Source: Variovorax sp. 679
Lineage (GTDB): Bacteria; Pseudomonadota; Gammaproteobacteria; Burkholderiales; Burkholderiaceae_C
Direction of reading: 5' to 3'
NCBI RefSeq assembly: GCF_003952185.1
Contig: NZ_RXFS01000024.1
Span: forward strand, 1 to 52,883
DNA: 52,883 bases
Shown here: piece by piece, positions 7,337 through 16,454 of the stretch
How positions within the stretch are numbered: position 1 is the stretch's first letter
Layout of the letters: each line of letters starts with the position of its first letter
Made by a program: the position numbers and the translations under genes
The notes under the pieces: generated by a model
What the model saw: the letters and a program-made list of their open reading frames with translations, nothing else
Told to the model about the DNA's origin: nothing
The model's database searches: none

Positions 7337-8058
7337 ACCAAGACCTCTCCATCATCAATCTCCTGCTCCATGCGAGCTTCGTGGTTCAACTGGTCGTGCT
7401 GCTGCTGGTGATCGTCTCGATCGCAAGCTGGGCCGCGATCATCCGCAAGTACTTCGCACTGCGGCGCATGCGTGCCCTCAACGACGACTTCGAGCGCGAG
7501 TTCTGGTCGGGCACCAGCCTCAACGAACTGTTCGCCTCGGCCGCGCAGAACGCCAAGTTCGCCGGCCCCATGGAGCGCATCTTCGCCTCGGGCATGCGCG
7601 AGTACCAGAAGCTGCGCGAGCGCCACGTTAGCGACGCCGGCACGCTGCTCGACGGCGCCCGCCGCGCCATGCGCGCGAGCTTCCAGCGCGAGCTGGACGC
7701 GGCCGAGCAGAACCTGTCCTTCCTGGCAACCGTCGGCTCCGTCTCTCCGTACGTGGGCCTCTTCGGCACCGTGTGGGGCATCATGCACGCCTTCACCGGC
7801 CTGGCCGCCCTGGCCCAGGTGACGCTGGCCACAGTGGCCCCCGGCATCGCCGAGGCGCTGGTGGCCACCGCCATCGGCCTGTTCGCCGCCATTCCGGCCG
7901 TCGTGGGCTACAACCGCTTCGCCCGCGAGATCGACAAGATCGCCATCGCCCTCGAAACGTACATCGAGGAGTTCTCCAACATCCTGCAGCGCAACCTGTC
8001 GGCCAACCCGGCTGCCGGCGGCGGCGTCGCTCCCTCGGTGGCTCCGGCCAACCGCTGA
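7333..8058 (+). CDS. tolQ: Tol-Pal system inner-membrane proton channel subunit TolQ
   Basis: 241 residues, ExbB/TolQ/MotA family. One membrane helix lies near residues 17-37 (a run rich in Val, Leu and Ile ending before AAIIRKYFALRRM). A cytoplasmic loop follows, then two helices around 130-190 containing ATVGSVSPYVGLFGTVWGIM and VAPGIAEALVATAIGLFAAIPAV, the conserved pore segments. TolQ with TolR converts the proton gradient into movement of TolA for outer-membrane constriction at division. It starts inside the ybgC stop (ATGA) and is followed 15 bases later by tolR. Confidence 0.96.
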   Translation: MNQDLSIINLLLHASFVVQLVVLLLVIVSIASWAAIIRKYFALRRMRALNDDFEREFWSGTSLNELFASAAQNAKFAGPMERIFASGMREYQKLRERHVSDAGTLLDGARRAMRASFQRELDAAEQNLSFLATVGSVSPYVGLFGTVWGIMHAFTGLAALAQVTLATVAPGIAEALVATAIGLFAAIPAVVGYNRFAREIDKIAIALETYIEEFSNILQRNLSANPAAGGGVAPSVAPANR

Positions 8059-8073
8059 ACGGAGGCGCAGCGC

Positions 8074-8511
<438 letters not shown>

Positions 8512-8514
8512 GGC

Positions 8515-9426
8515 ATGTCGCTCGCACTGGATCGCCCAGAGTTCGCGCCGCCGCCGCAGCGCGGCACGCCGCGCGCCGTCGTGCTGGCACTCATCGCCCA
8601 CGCGCTGCTGATCGCCGCGCTGACGTGGGGCGTGCGCTGGCGCAGCGATGCGGACGAAGGCGCCGTCGATGCGGAGCTGTGGTCGTCCACGGTGCAGCAG
8701 GCGGCTCCTCGCCTGCAGGCACCGCCGGCGCCTACCCCGGTTCCCGCACCGCCGCCGCCCGCTCCCGCTCCGCCCCCACCGCCGGTGGCCAAGGCCCCCG
8801 AGCCCGCGCCTGCGCCGAAGGCTCCTGACATCGCCCTCGAGCGCGAGAAGAAGCTCAAGGAGCAGAAGGAACAGAAAGAGCGCGAACTCGAGCAGCAACA
8901 GCAGCAGAAGAAGAAAGAGCTCGAGGCCAAACAGCGCGCCGAGGACGAGGCTCAGCGCAAGAAGGAACAGCAGCAGAAGCTGGCTGAACAGAAGAAGCAG
9001 CAGGAAGCCGAGGCCAAGCAGGTCGAAGCGAAGAAGGCCGAGGCCGCTGCGAAACAGGCGGCAGCCGACCGTGCCGCCGCGCTCAAGCGCATGCAGGGCC
9101 TTGCGGGCGCCAGTGGTGCCGACGATTCGAAGGGCACGGCGCTGCGCTCCTCGGGCCCGTCGAGCGGCTACGCCGGACGCATCGCTGCGGCGGTCAAGCC
9201 CAACATCACCTTCGACAACACCACCGTGGACGGCAATCCCGCAGCCGAGTTCGCGGTGAATCTCGCACCCGACGGCACCATCGTCGGCGTGAAGCTCACC
9301 AAATCGAGTGGCCTGCCAAGCTGGGACGAAGCAGCCGAGCGTGGCCTGCGCAAGACCGAGAAGGTGCCGCGCGACATCGACGGGCGCATCTTCCCGTCGC
9401 TCATCGTGACGCTGCGCCCCAAGTAA
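8515..9426 (+). CDS. tolA: Tol-Pal system protein TolA (TonB-like C-terminus)
   Basis: 303 residues. One membrane helix near 22-40, then a Pro/Ala-rich stretch (about 65-105) and a long charged Lys/Glu/Gln/Ala helix (about 108-190). The globular end (about 205-303) has the TolA/TonB fold: GYAGRIAAAVKPNI, FAVNLAPDGTIVGVKL, SGLPSWDEAAERGL and FPSLIVTLRPK. TolA spans the periplasm and contacts Pal/TolB and colicin-like ligands. It follows tolR directly. No tolB or pal follows in this window; a penicillin-binding protein does. The helical domain is shorter than in E. coli (421 residues). Confidence 0.92.
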   Translation: MSLALDRPEFAPPPQRGTPRAVVLALIAHALLIAALTWGVRWRSDADEGAVDAELWSSTVQQAAPRLQAPPAPTPVPAPPPPAPAPPPPPVAKAPEPAPAPKAPDIALEREKKLKEQKEQKERELEQQQQQKKKELEAKQRAEDEAQRKKEQQQKLAEQKKQQEAEAKQVEAKKAEAAAKQAAADRAAALKRMQGLAGASGADDSKGTALRSSGPSSGYAGRIAAAVKPNITFDNTTVDGNPAAEFAVNLAPDGTIVGVKLTKSSGLPSWDEAAERGLRKTEKVPRDIDGRIFPSLIVTLRPK

Positions 9427-9471
9427 ATCCCGGTCAGGGCGCATCTAACGCGCAGCTAAGAAAACGAGGCC

Positions 9472-9499
9472 TTCCGGGTGACGAAGACGTCACCCGGAA
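9472..9499 (+). terminator. Perfect 12-bp hairpin between tolA and the ftsI-like gene
   Basis: TTCCGGGTGACG (9472-9483) and CGTCACCCGGAA (9488-9499) pair perfectly around an AAGA loop. There is no T-run, so classic intrinsic termination is uncertain. It ends just before a -10-like GATAAT, so it could instead be an operator or an mRNA 3'-end stabiliser for the rib-tol transcript. Confidence 0.5.
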
Positions 9500-9502
9500 C
9501 TC

Positions 9503-9508
9503 GATAAT
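9503..9508 (+). promoter_or_regulatory. Candidate -10 for the ftsI-like gene
   Basis: GATAAT sits eight bases before ATG 9517, with no Shine-Dalgarno sequence in between. Transcription from it would start at or within a base or two of the start codon, giving a leaderless or near-leaderless mRNA. Confidence 0.4.
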
Positions 9509-9516
9509 TCGGGTTC

Positions 9517-11247
9517 ATGAACCCCAACGGCCGCATCCGCTACGGCAGCAGTCCACTGCTCGCCAGTCCCACCCCCGTGTGGCGCAGCAAGTTCATCGTG
9601 GCCAGCGTCGCCTTCGGCTTCGTGCTGCTGGCTGGGCGCGCAGCCTACGTCCAGATCTTCGCCAACGACTTCTTCCAGCACCAGGGCGAGGTGCGCTACC
9701 AGCGCACACTGGAGCTGCCGGCCAACCGGGGCCGCATCCTCGACCGCAACGGGCTGATCCTGGCCTCCGACATCCCCGCCCCCAGCATCTGGGCCATTCC
9801 CGAGGACATCGAGCGCGACGATCCCGCCACGCTCGAAAAGCTCAGGCAGGCCGCAAAACTGCTCGGCATGCCGCAGAAGGACTTCGACAAGAAGCTGGAG
9901 GACGAGGACAAGAGCTTCGTCTGGATCAAGCGGCAGGTCGACGAGCCCGTCGCGAAGCAGGTCGCGGCGCTCAACATCAAGGGCATCTACCTGCGCCGCG
10001 ACTACCGCCGCCAGTACCCCGAGGGCGAAGCGGCGGCGCACCTGGCGGGCTTCACCAATGTGGAGGACGTCGGCCAGGAGGGCATCGAGCTGGCCTTCGA
10101 GCACGAGCTGGCCGGCAAGGCCGGCTCGCGCCACGTCCTGAAGGACCGGCTGGGCCACATCGTGGAGGACACCGAGGACCAGGTGCCGCCGACGCCGGGC
10201 CACGACATCCAGCTCAGCATCGACGACCAGGTGCAGTTCGTGGCCTACGAGAAGATTCGCGATGCCGTCATCGCCAACAAGGCGCGCGCGGGCAGCGTGG
10301 TGGTCGTCAATGCGCAGACGGGCGAGCTGCTGGCCATGGCCAACTACCCGAGCTACAACCCCAACGATCGCCGCAGCCTCACCGGCGAGCAGTTGCGCAA
10401 CCGCGCGATGACCGACGTGTTCGAGCCGGGCTCGACGATGAAGCCCATCACCATCGCCACCGCGCTGCAGCTGGGCCGCGTCACGCCCAAGACCATCATC
10501 GACACCAACCCCGGGCGCATCACCGTCTCGGGCGCGACCATCCACGACGACGAGAATTTCGGCGTGTTGACGGTCGAGGGCGTGATCCAGAAGTCGAGCA
10601 ACGTCGGCGCCACCAAGATCTCGCAGCGCATGTCGGCGCAGGAGATGTGGAATTCGCTCACCGCCGTGGGCCTCGGGCAGAAGCCGCAGACGCCCTTCCC
10701 CGGCGCGGTGACCGGCAGGCTGCGGCCGTGGAAATCGTGGCGCCCGATCGAGCAGGCCACCATGTCGTACGGCTACGGCCTGTCGGCCTCGCTCTTCCAG
10801 ATCGCGCATGCGTACACGGCCTTCGCGCACGACGGCGAGGTGATCCCGATCAGCCTGCTGAAGAACCAGGGCGAGGAGCCCGCCGGCGTGCAGGTGTTCT
10901 CGCCGCTGGTGGCGAGCGAGGTGCGCCAGATGATGCACATGGCGGCCGCCCCCGGCGGCACCGCACCGCTGGCCCAGACCGTGGGCTACTCGGTGGGCGG
11001 CAAGACCGGCACCGCGCACAAGCAGGTCGGCAAGGGCTATGCGAGCAACAAGTACCGCGCCTGGTACACGGGCATGTCGCCCATCGACAAGCCGCGCATC
11101 ATCGTCGCGGTGATGGTCGACGAGCCCAGCGCGGGCAAGTACTTCGGCGGACTCGTGGCCGCGCCGGTGTTCAGCCAGGTGGTGCAGCAGACGCTGCGCA
11201 TCATGAACGTGGTACCCGACCTGGCCGTGGCGCCGATGGCGCACTGA
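9517..11247 (+). CDS. Peptidoglycan D,D-transpeptidase of the FtsI/PBP3 class
   Basis: 576 residues. A membrane anchor lies near 24-44, then a class B PBP N-terminal domain starting with RTLELPANRGRILDRNG. The transpeptidase domain shows all three motifs: Ser306-Thr-Met-Lys309 in EPGSTMKP, Ser-Ser-Asn (360-362) in QKSSNVG, and Lys496-Thr-Gly in VGGKTGTA. It cross-links septal-type peptidoglycan in the periplasm. The usual ftsI sits in the division/cell-wall cluster next to ftsL and murE. None of those genes is here, so I infer that this is a second FtsI-like protein. It lies after the tol genes and convergent to dnaE. Confidence 0.9.
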   Translation: MNPNGRIRYGSSPLLASPTPVWRSKFIVASVAFGFVLLAGRAAYVQIFANDFFQHQGEVRYQRTLELPANRGRILDRNGLILASDIPAPSIWAIPEDIERDDPATLEKLRQAAKLLGMPQKDFDKKLEDEDKSFVWIKRQVDEPVAKQVAALNIKGIYLRRDYRRQYPEGEAAAHLAGFTNVEDVGQEGIELAFEHELAGKAGSRHVLKDRLGHIVEDTEDQVPPTPGHDIQLSIDDQVQFVAYEKIRDAVIANKARAGSVVVVNAQTGELLAMANYPSYNPNDRRSLTGEQLRNRAMTDVFEPGSTMKPITIATALQLGRVTPKTIIDTNPGRITVSGATIHDDENFGVLTVEGVIQKSSNVGATKISQRMSAQEMWNSLTAVGLGQKPQTPFPGAVTGRLRPWKSWRPIEQATMSYGYGLSASLFQIAHAYTAFAHDGEVIPISLLKNQGEEPAGVQVFSPLVASEVRQMMHMAAAPGGTAPLAQTVGYSVGGKTGTAHKQVGKGYASNKYRAWYTGMSPIDKPRIIVAVMVDEPSAGKYFGGLVAAPVFSQVVQQTLRIMNVVPDLAVAPMAH

Positions 11248-11277
11248 CGACGCACACGACGGGTCTCTCGCCGCGCT

Positions 11278-14200
11278 TCAGTCGTAGACGATCAGCGCCT
11301 TGCCGGCTTCCGCCTGCGCGGTCCAGCTGGCCAGCGCCGCGTCGGTCGGGAAGAACTTGGCGCGATCGCCCAGCTGCAGCTCGACCTGTGCGCCGCCGCG
11401 CGCCATCGACAGCCGCACCGGCAGCCCCTGGATCAGGTCACCGACCTCGGTCTGCTCGGTGCGCGGCGGAAAGTCTTTCAGCAGGCGCGCGATGTCGGGC
11501 GCCTTGCCGTTCACCGCCACGCGCAGGAACTTGCCGAAACGGCAGCGCGCCGAGGCCAGGTCCCACACCTGCTGCACCTGGAAGCGCGCCTCGAAGCCGC
11601 CGCGCGCGGGCTGCAGCCGGCCGCTGACGATGACCAGTTCGTCGTCCTTCAGCGTGTTGCGGTTGGCGTTGATGGTCGCCTCGTCGGCGGTGGCGTCGAT
11701 GGCTTCCGACTTGTCGTCGAGCTTGAAGATCGCCAGCCGGCCGCGCTGGCCGTTGATCACGCGGAAGTCGCTCACGATGCCGGCAATGACCTGCTGGTCG
11801 CGGCTGTCGAGCAGGTCGGCGATCTCGCGCTTGCAGAAGCGCCGCACCTCGTGCGAAACCTCGTCGAACAGGTGGCCCGAGAGGTAGAAGCCGACGGCCG
11901 TCTTTTCCAGCGTCAGGCGCTCCTTCACGCCCCAGGGCGTGGCGTCGACGAGGTCGGGCTCGGCGGTGGCCGAGCCGTGCTCGGAGTCGCCGAAGATGTC
12001 GACCTGCGAGGCATTGGCCGCCGTGGCGTTGGCAAACTCGAAGGCGCGGTCCAGCGAGGCGACCAGCGACGCGCGGTTCTGCTGGATGGCATCGAAGGCG
12101 CCGGCCTTGATGAGCGCTTCCACCGTGCGCTTGTTGATGCGCTGGCGGTCGATACGCACGCAGAAGTCGTACAGGCTCTTGAACGGCCCGCCTTCCTCGC
12201 GCGCGCGCACCACGGCCTCGACCGCAAGCTGGCCCGTGCCCTTCACGGCACCCAGCCCGTAGCGGATCACCTTGTTGGTGACCGGCTCGAAGCGGTAGTT
12301 GCCGCGGTTCACGTCCGGCGGCTCGAAGGTGATGCCGAAGTTCTTCTGGGCGTCCTCGAACAGCAGCTTGAGCTTGTCCGTGTCGTCCATTTCCACGGTC
12401 ATGTTGGCGCAGAAGAACTCGGCCGTGTAGTGGACCTTGAGCCAGCCCGTGTGGTACGCCAGCAGCGAGTAGGCGGCGGCGTGCGACTTGTTGAAGCCGT
12501 AGCCCGCGAACTTCTCCATCAAGTCGAAGATTTCGTCGGCCTTGTCCTGGACGATGCCGTGCGTGGCAAGGGCGCCCGCGCGGAATTTCTCGCGGTGCTC
12601 GGCCATCTCCTCGAGCTTCTTCTTGCCCATCGCGCGGCGAAGCAGGTCGGCGCCGCCGAGCGAGTAGCCGCCCAGGATCTGCGCGGTCTGCATCACCTGC
12701 TCCTGGTAGACCATGATCCCGTAGGTCTCGGAGAGCATCTCGGCCACGGCCGGATGCGGGTACTCCACATCTTCGCGGCCGTGCTTGCGCGCCACGAAAC
12801 TGGGGATCAGGTCCATCGGGCCCGGGCGGTACAGCGCGTTCAGCGCGATCAGGTCTTCCAGGCGCGTCGGGCGCGCGTCCTTCAGCATGCCCTGCATGCC
12901 GCGGCTTTCAAACTGGAACACGGCCTCGGTCTTGCCGTCGGAGAAGAGCCGGTAGGTGGCCGCGTCGTTCAGCGGAATGTTCTCGAACGCGAAGTTCTCC
13001 TGGCCCTTGTGGCGCTTCATGATGAACTCGCGCGCGATCTCAAGGATGGTGAGCGTCGCAAGACCCAGGAAGTCGAACTTGACGAGGCCGACGGCTTCGA
13101 CGTCGTCCTTGTCGTACTGGCTCACGGCCGATTCGCTGCCGGGCTGCTGGTAGAGCGGGCAGAAGTCGGTGAGCTTGCCCGGCGCGATGAGCACGCCCCC
13201 GGCGTGCATGCCGATGTTGCGGGTCATGCCTTCGAGCTTCTGCGCGAGCTCGACCAGCATCTTCACTTCTTCTTCCTTCTCGATGCGCTCCGCAAGCTGC
13301 GGCTCCATCTCGATGGCGTAGTTGTTCTTGTCGCCCTCGATCTTCTTCTCGGGCGGGTACTGCAGCGTGACCGACATGCCGGGCTTGTTCGGAATCAGCT
13401 TGCTGATGCCGTCGCAGAACATGTAGCTCATGTCGAGCACGCGGCCCACGTCGCGGATGGCCGCGCGCGCGGCCATGGTGCCGAAGGTGGCGATCTGGCT
13501 CACGGCGTTGCGGCCGTACTTGTCCTTCACGTAGTCGATGACGCGGTCGCGGTTGCCCTGGCAGAAGTCGATGTCGAAGTCGGGCATCGAGACGCGCTCG
13601 GGGTTCAGGAAGCGTTCGAAGAGCAGCTTGTATTCGAGCGGGTCGAGGTCGGTGATCTTCAGCGCATAGGCCACCAGCGAGCCGGCGCCCGAGCCCCGGC
13701 CCGGGCCCACCGGGCAGCCGTTGTTCTTGGCCCACTGGATGAAGTCGCCCACGATCAGGAAGTAGCCGGGGAAGCCCATGTTCAGGATCGTCTTGATCTC
13801 GAACTCGAGCCGCTCGACGTAGCGCGGGCGCTCGGCATCGCGCTTGGTTTCGTCGGGGTACAGGTGCTTCAGGCGAAGCTCGAGACCCTCGTACGATTCC
13901 TGGCGGAAGAAATCGTCGATGGGCATGCGCACGCCCTCGGCGATGAAGGGCGTCGGAAAGTCCGGCAGCTGCGGCTTGCCCAGCACCAGCGTCAGGTTGC
14001 AGCGCTTGGCGATCTCGACCGTGTTGGTCAATGCGCTGGGCACGTCGGCGAACAGCGCCTGCATCTCGGCGGTCGACTTGAAATACTGCTCCTCGGTGAA
14101 CCGGCGCACGCGGCGCGGGTTACCCAGAATTTCGCCTTCGGAAATGCACACGCGCGCCTCGTGCGCCTCGTAGTCTTCGCGCCCCGCGAACTGCACGGGG

Positions 14201-14796
14201 TGTGTGGCGACCACCGGCAGATGCAACCGGGCCGCCAGCTGCACGGCGGCAACGACGTGCGGCTCGTCTTCAGGCCGGCCCGCGCGCTGCAGCTCGATGT
14301 AGAAGCGATGCGGGAAGATGCCCGCCAGCTGCAACGCCAGCTCGGCGGCGCGCTCGCCCTGCCCTTGCAGCAACGGCTGCCCCAGCGGCCCTGCCTGCGC
14401 GCCCGAAAGCGCGATCAACCCACCCGAGAGTTCCTGCAGCCATTCAAGCTTGCAGGCCGCCTGCGACTGGCCCCGGCCCACGTTCTGCGTCCATGCCCGC
14501 GCCAGCAGCTCGGACAGGTTCAGGTAGCCCTCCATGTTCTGCACCAGCAGCACGATGCGGGTCAGCGCGCCGGGCTCCTTGCCCAGCCCGTCAATGAAGG
14601 CTTCGGCGCCGATGATGGGCTTGACGCCCTTGCCCCGGCCCTGCTTGTAGAACTTGACGGCCCCGAACAGGTTGTTCAGGTCGGTGATGGCCAGCGCGGG
14701 CTGCTTGTCGGCAGCGGCGGCCTTGACGACATCGTCGATTCGGTTGGTGCCGTCGACGACGGAAAACTCGGTGTGCAGGCGCAGGTGAACAAACAT
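11278..14796 (-). CDS. dnaE: DNA polymerase III alpha subunit DnaE
   Basis: 1172 residues, the standard DnaE1 size. The N-terminus MFVHLRLHTEFSVVDG opens the PHP domain (about 1-280). The polymerase core carries GPGRGSGAGSLVAYAL and PDFDIDFCQGNRDRVIDYV with the catalytic aspartates. Further on are helix-hairpin-helix and OB-fold regions (LVIVSGRL) before the tau-binding end. It is the replicative polymerase of the holoenzyme. I chose ATG 14796 over an upstream frame extension because it gives the conserved N-terminus and lies seven bases after a consensus-like -10. The gene is convergent with the ftsI-like gene, 30 bases apart. Confidence 0.97.
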   Translation of the reverse strand: MFVHLRLHTEFSVVDGTNRIDDVVKAAAADKQPALAITDLNNLFGAVKFYKQGRGKGVKPIIGAEAFIDGLGKEPGALTRIVLLVQNMEGYLNLSELLARAWTQNVGRGQSQAACKLEWLQELSGGLIALSGAQAGPLGQPLLQGQGERAAELALQLAGIFPHRFYIELQRAGRPEDEPHVVAAVQLAARLHLPVVATHPVQFAGREDYEAHEARVCISEGEILGNPRRVRRFTEEQYFKSTAEMQALFADVPSALTNTVEIAKRCNLTLVLGKPQLPDFPTPFIAEGVRMPIDDFFRQESYEGLELRLKHLYPDETKRDAERPRYVERLEFEIKTILNMGFPGYFLIVGDFIQWAKNNGCPVGPGRGSGAGSLVAYALKITDLDPLEYKLLFERFLNPERVSMPDFDIDFCQGNRDRVIDYVKDKYGRNAVSQIATFGTMAARAAIRDVGRVLDMSYMFCDGISKLIPNKPGMSVTLQYPPEKKIEGDKNNYAIEMEPQLAERIEKEEEVKMLVELAQKLEGMTRNIGMHAGGVLIAPGKLTDFCPLYQQPGSESAVSQYDKDDVEAVGLVKFDFLGLATLTILEIAREFIMKRHKGQENFAFENIPLNDAATYRLFSDGKTEAVFQFESRGMQGMLKDARPTRLEDLIALNALYRPGPMDLIPSFVARKHGREDVEYPHPAVAEMLSETYGIMVYQEQVMQTAQILGGYSLGGADLLRRAMGKKKLEEMAEHREKFRAGALATHGIVQDKADEIFDLMEKFAGYGFNKSHAAAYSLLAYHTGWLKVHYTAEFFCANMTVEMDDTDKLKLLFEDAQKNFGITFEPPDVNRGNYRFEPVTNKVIRYGLGAVKGTGQLAVEAVVRAREEGGPFKSLYDFCVRIDRQRINKRTVEALIKAGAFDAIQQNRASLVASLDRAFEFANATAANASQVDIFGDSEHGSATAEPDLVDATPWGVKERLTLEKTAVGFYLSGHLFDEVSHEVRRFCKREIADLLDSRDQQVIAGIVSDFRVINGQRGRLAIFKLDDKSEAIDATADEATINANRNTLKDDELVIVSGRLQPARGGFEARFQVQQVWDLASARCRFGKFLRVAVNGKAPDIARLLKDFPPRTEQTEVGDLIQGLPVRLSMARGGAQVELQLGDRAKFFPTDAALASWTAQAEAGKALIVYD

Positions 14797-14802
14797 GCTT
14801 CC

Positions 14803-14808
14803 ATTGTA
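14803..14808 (-). promoter_or_regulatory. -10 element implying a leaderless dnaE transcript
   Basis: On the minus strand TACAAT is followed by six bases (GGAAGC) and then the dnaE ATG at 14796. Standard -10 to start-site spacing places transcription initiation on the A of the start codon. A GGAA is present in the spacer but would not be transcribed in that case. No good -35 is visible 17 bases upstream. Confidence 0.5.
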
Positions 14809-14905
14809 GAAAGCACCGTCTCCACGATGTGGGTTGGCAATCCCTGAAATCGCCCCCGGCCTTCGGAGAAGAGGCCCCGAGCCCGGGAGCAACCCCGGCG
14901 GCACC

Positions 14906-14911
14906 TAAAAT
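14906..14911 (+). promoter_or_regulatory. -10 element implying a near-leaderless trhO transcript
   Basis: TAAAAT ends eight bases before the GTG start of trhO at 14920. The bases between are C/G only, with no Shine-Dalgarno sequence. Initiation is predicted within about two bases of the start codon. The 123-base gap to dnaE thus holds two divergent promoters. Confidence 0.45.
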
Positions 14912-14919
14912 CCCGCCCC

Positions 14920-15705
14920 GTGCAAGAGATTTTGAATATCGCGGCCTACAAGTTCGTGGCCATAGACGACAGCCCCGCGCTGCGTGAAGACCTGCGCGCC
15001 CGCACGCAGGCCCTGGGGCTCATGGGCACCATCCTGCTGGCACCCGAAGGTATCAACCTGTTTCTGGCCGGCACCGGCGAAAACGTACGGGCTTTCCTGG
15101 CCCATCTGCGCGCCGACGCCCGTTTCGCCGACCTCGAAGCCAAGGAAAGCTGGTCCGCCACGCAGCCCTTCCGGCGCATGCTGGTGAAGCTCAAGCGCGA
15201 GATCATCCGCATGGACCACCCTGCCATCCAGCCCGCCGCGGGCCGGGCACCCGGCGTGGACGCCCCGACGCTCAAGCGCTGGCTCGACCAGGGCCACGAC
15301 GACGAGGGCCGCGAGATCGCCCTGCTCGACACGCGCAATGCCTTCGAAGTCGACTACGGCAGCTTCGAAGGTGCCATCGACTGGCGCATCGGCAAGTTCA
15401 CCGAATTCCCGCCCGCCCTGCGCGCGCACAGCGACGAGTTCAAGGGCAAGACGGTAGTGAGCTTCTGCACCGGCGGCATCCGCTGCGAGAAGGCGGCGAT
15501 CCTGATGCGCGAGGAAGGCGTGGAGCACGTGCTCCAGCTCGAAGGCGGCATCCTCAAGTATTTCGAGGAAGTCGGCAGCGCGCACTACAAGGGCGACTGC
15601 TTCGTGTTCGACGGCCGCGAGGCCCTGGCGCCCGACCTGAGCGCGCGTTCGGCACGCGCCAGCGCCCGCGCCTCGGAAGACCCCGACCTCGCCATCAAGC
15701 AGTAA
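14920..15705 (+). CDS. trhO: tRNA uridine(34) hydroxylase TrhO (rhodanese family)
   Basis: 261 residues. The acylphosphatase-like N-terminal domain (about 1-100) includes the family hallmark GLMGTILLAPEGINLFLAGT. A rhodanese domain (about 130-225) has LLDTRNAFEVDYGSFEGAI and the active loop FCTGGIRCEKAA, with Cys183 as the predicted catalytic residue. TrhO (formerly YceA) hydroxylates wobble U34 of certain tRNAs using O2, leading to 5-methoxy- or carboxymethoxyuridine. The start is GTG at 14920; it reads into the conserved N-terminus and no later ATG fits. The Ser/Ala-rich C-terminal tail is shorter than in enterics. tctD follows 32 bases downstream. Confidence 0.93.
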   Translation: MQEILNIAAYKFVAIDDSPALREDLRARTQALGLMGTILLAPEGINLFLAGTGENVRAFLAHLRADARFADLEAKESWSATQPFRRMLVKLKREIIRMDHPAIQPAAGRAPGVDAPTLKRWLDQGHDDEGREIALLDTRNAFEVDYGSFEGAIDWRIGKFTEFPPALRAHSDEFKGKTVVSFCTGGIRCEKAAILMREEGVEHVLQLEGGILKYFEEVGSAHYKGDCFVFDGREALAPDLSARSARASARASEDPDLAIKQ

Positions 15706-15737
15706 CGACGACGACAACGAGACGCGACAGGCCTCCC

Positions 15738-16454
15738 ATGCGCATCCTCCTGGTGGAAGACGAACTGGACATGGCCTCCTGGCTGATCCGCGCGCTCACC
15801 CAGAGCGGCTTCGTACCCGATCACGCGCCCGACGGGCGCACCGCCGAAGCCTTCATGGCCGGCACCGAATACGACGCCATCGTTCTCGACCTGCGCCTGC
15901 CCGACAAGCACGGACTTAGCGTGCTGGCCGACATGCGCGGCGCCGACGACCGCACGCCGGTGCTGATCCTCACCGCGCAGGGCGCGCTGCAGGACCGGGT
16001 GCGCGGCCTGAACCTCGGCGCCGACGACTTCCTCACCAAGCCCTTCGAGCTGGCCGAGCTAGAGGCTCGCCTGTCGGCGCTGGTGCGGCGCAGCCGGGGC
16101 AAGCAGCACCCGCGCCTGCAGTGCGCCTCCCTTTCGTACGACAGCCAGAGCCGCGCCTTCACGCTGCGCGGCACGCTGCTGTCGCTCACGCCGCGCGAGC
16201 AGGCCGCGCTCACCGCCCTGCTGCTGCGCAGCGGATCGCCGGTCGGCAAGTCGCAGCTCTTCGCCAAGGTGTTCACCAACGACAGCACCGCCGGCCCCGA
16301 CGCCATCGAGGTGGTGCTGCACCGGCTGCGGCGCAAGCTCGCCGACAGCGACGTGCGCATCGTCACCGTGCGCGGCCTGGGCTACATGCTGGAGAGCATT
16401 GCCGATGGTTCCTCAGCCCCGGTCCACACCGAGCTCCCCGGCGAAAGCGGCTGA
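15738..16454 (+). CDS. tctD: OmpR-family response regulator, TctD-like
   Basis: 238 residues. Receiver domain (about 1-115) with acidic residues in LLVEDE, the phosphorylated Asp51 in VLDLRLP, and Lys101 in FLTKPF. The C-terminal winged-helix domain (about 125-228) has SLTPREQAALTALLLRSGSPVGK and VVLHRLRRKL...VRGLGYML, the OmpR recognition helix and wing. It overlaps the sensor kinase gene by 56 bases. Pairing with a TctE-like kinase and tctB/tctA downstream supports a tricarboxylate-responsive TctD, but the inducer is inferred from context. The protein has a short extra C-terminal tail after GYMLES. Confidence 0.85.
   Translation: MRILLVEDELDMASWLIRALTQSGFVPDHAPDGRTAEAFMAGTEYDAIVLDLRLPDKHGLSVLADMRGADDRTPVLILTAQGALQDRVRGLNLGADDFLTKPFELAELEARLSALVRRSRGKQHPRLQCASLSYDSQSRAFTLRGTLLSLTPREQAALTALLLRSGSPVGKSQLFAKVFTNDSTAGPDAIEVVLHRLRRKLADSDVRIVTVRGLGYMLESIADGSSAPVHTELPGESG

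Noticed and set aside
8826..9080. Repeat array in tolA
   Set aside because: The Gln/Lys/Glu/Ala-rich repetition is the normal helical domain of TolA, not a tandem repeat element.
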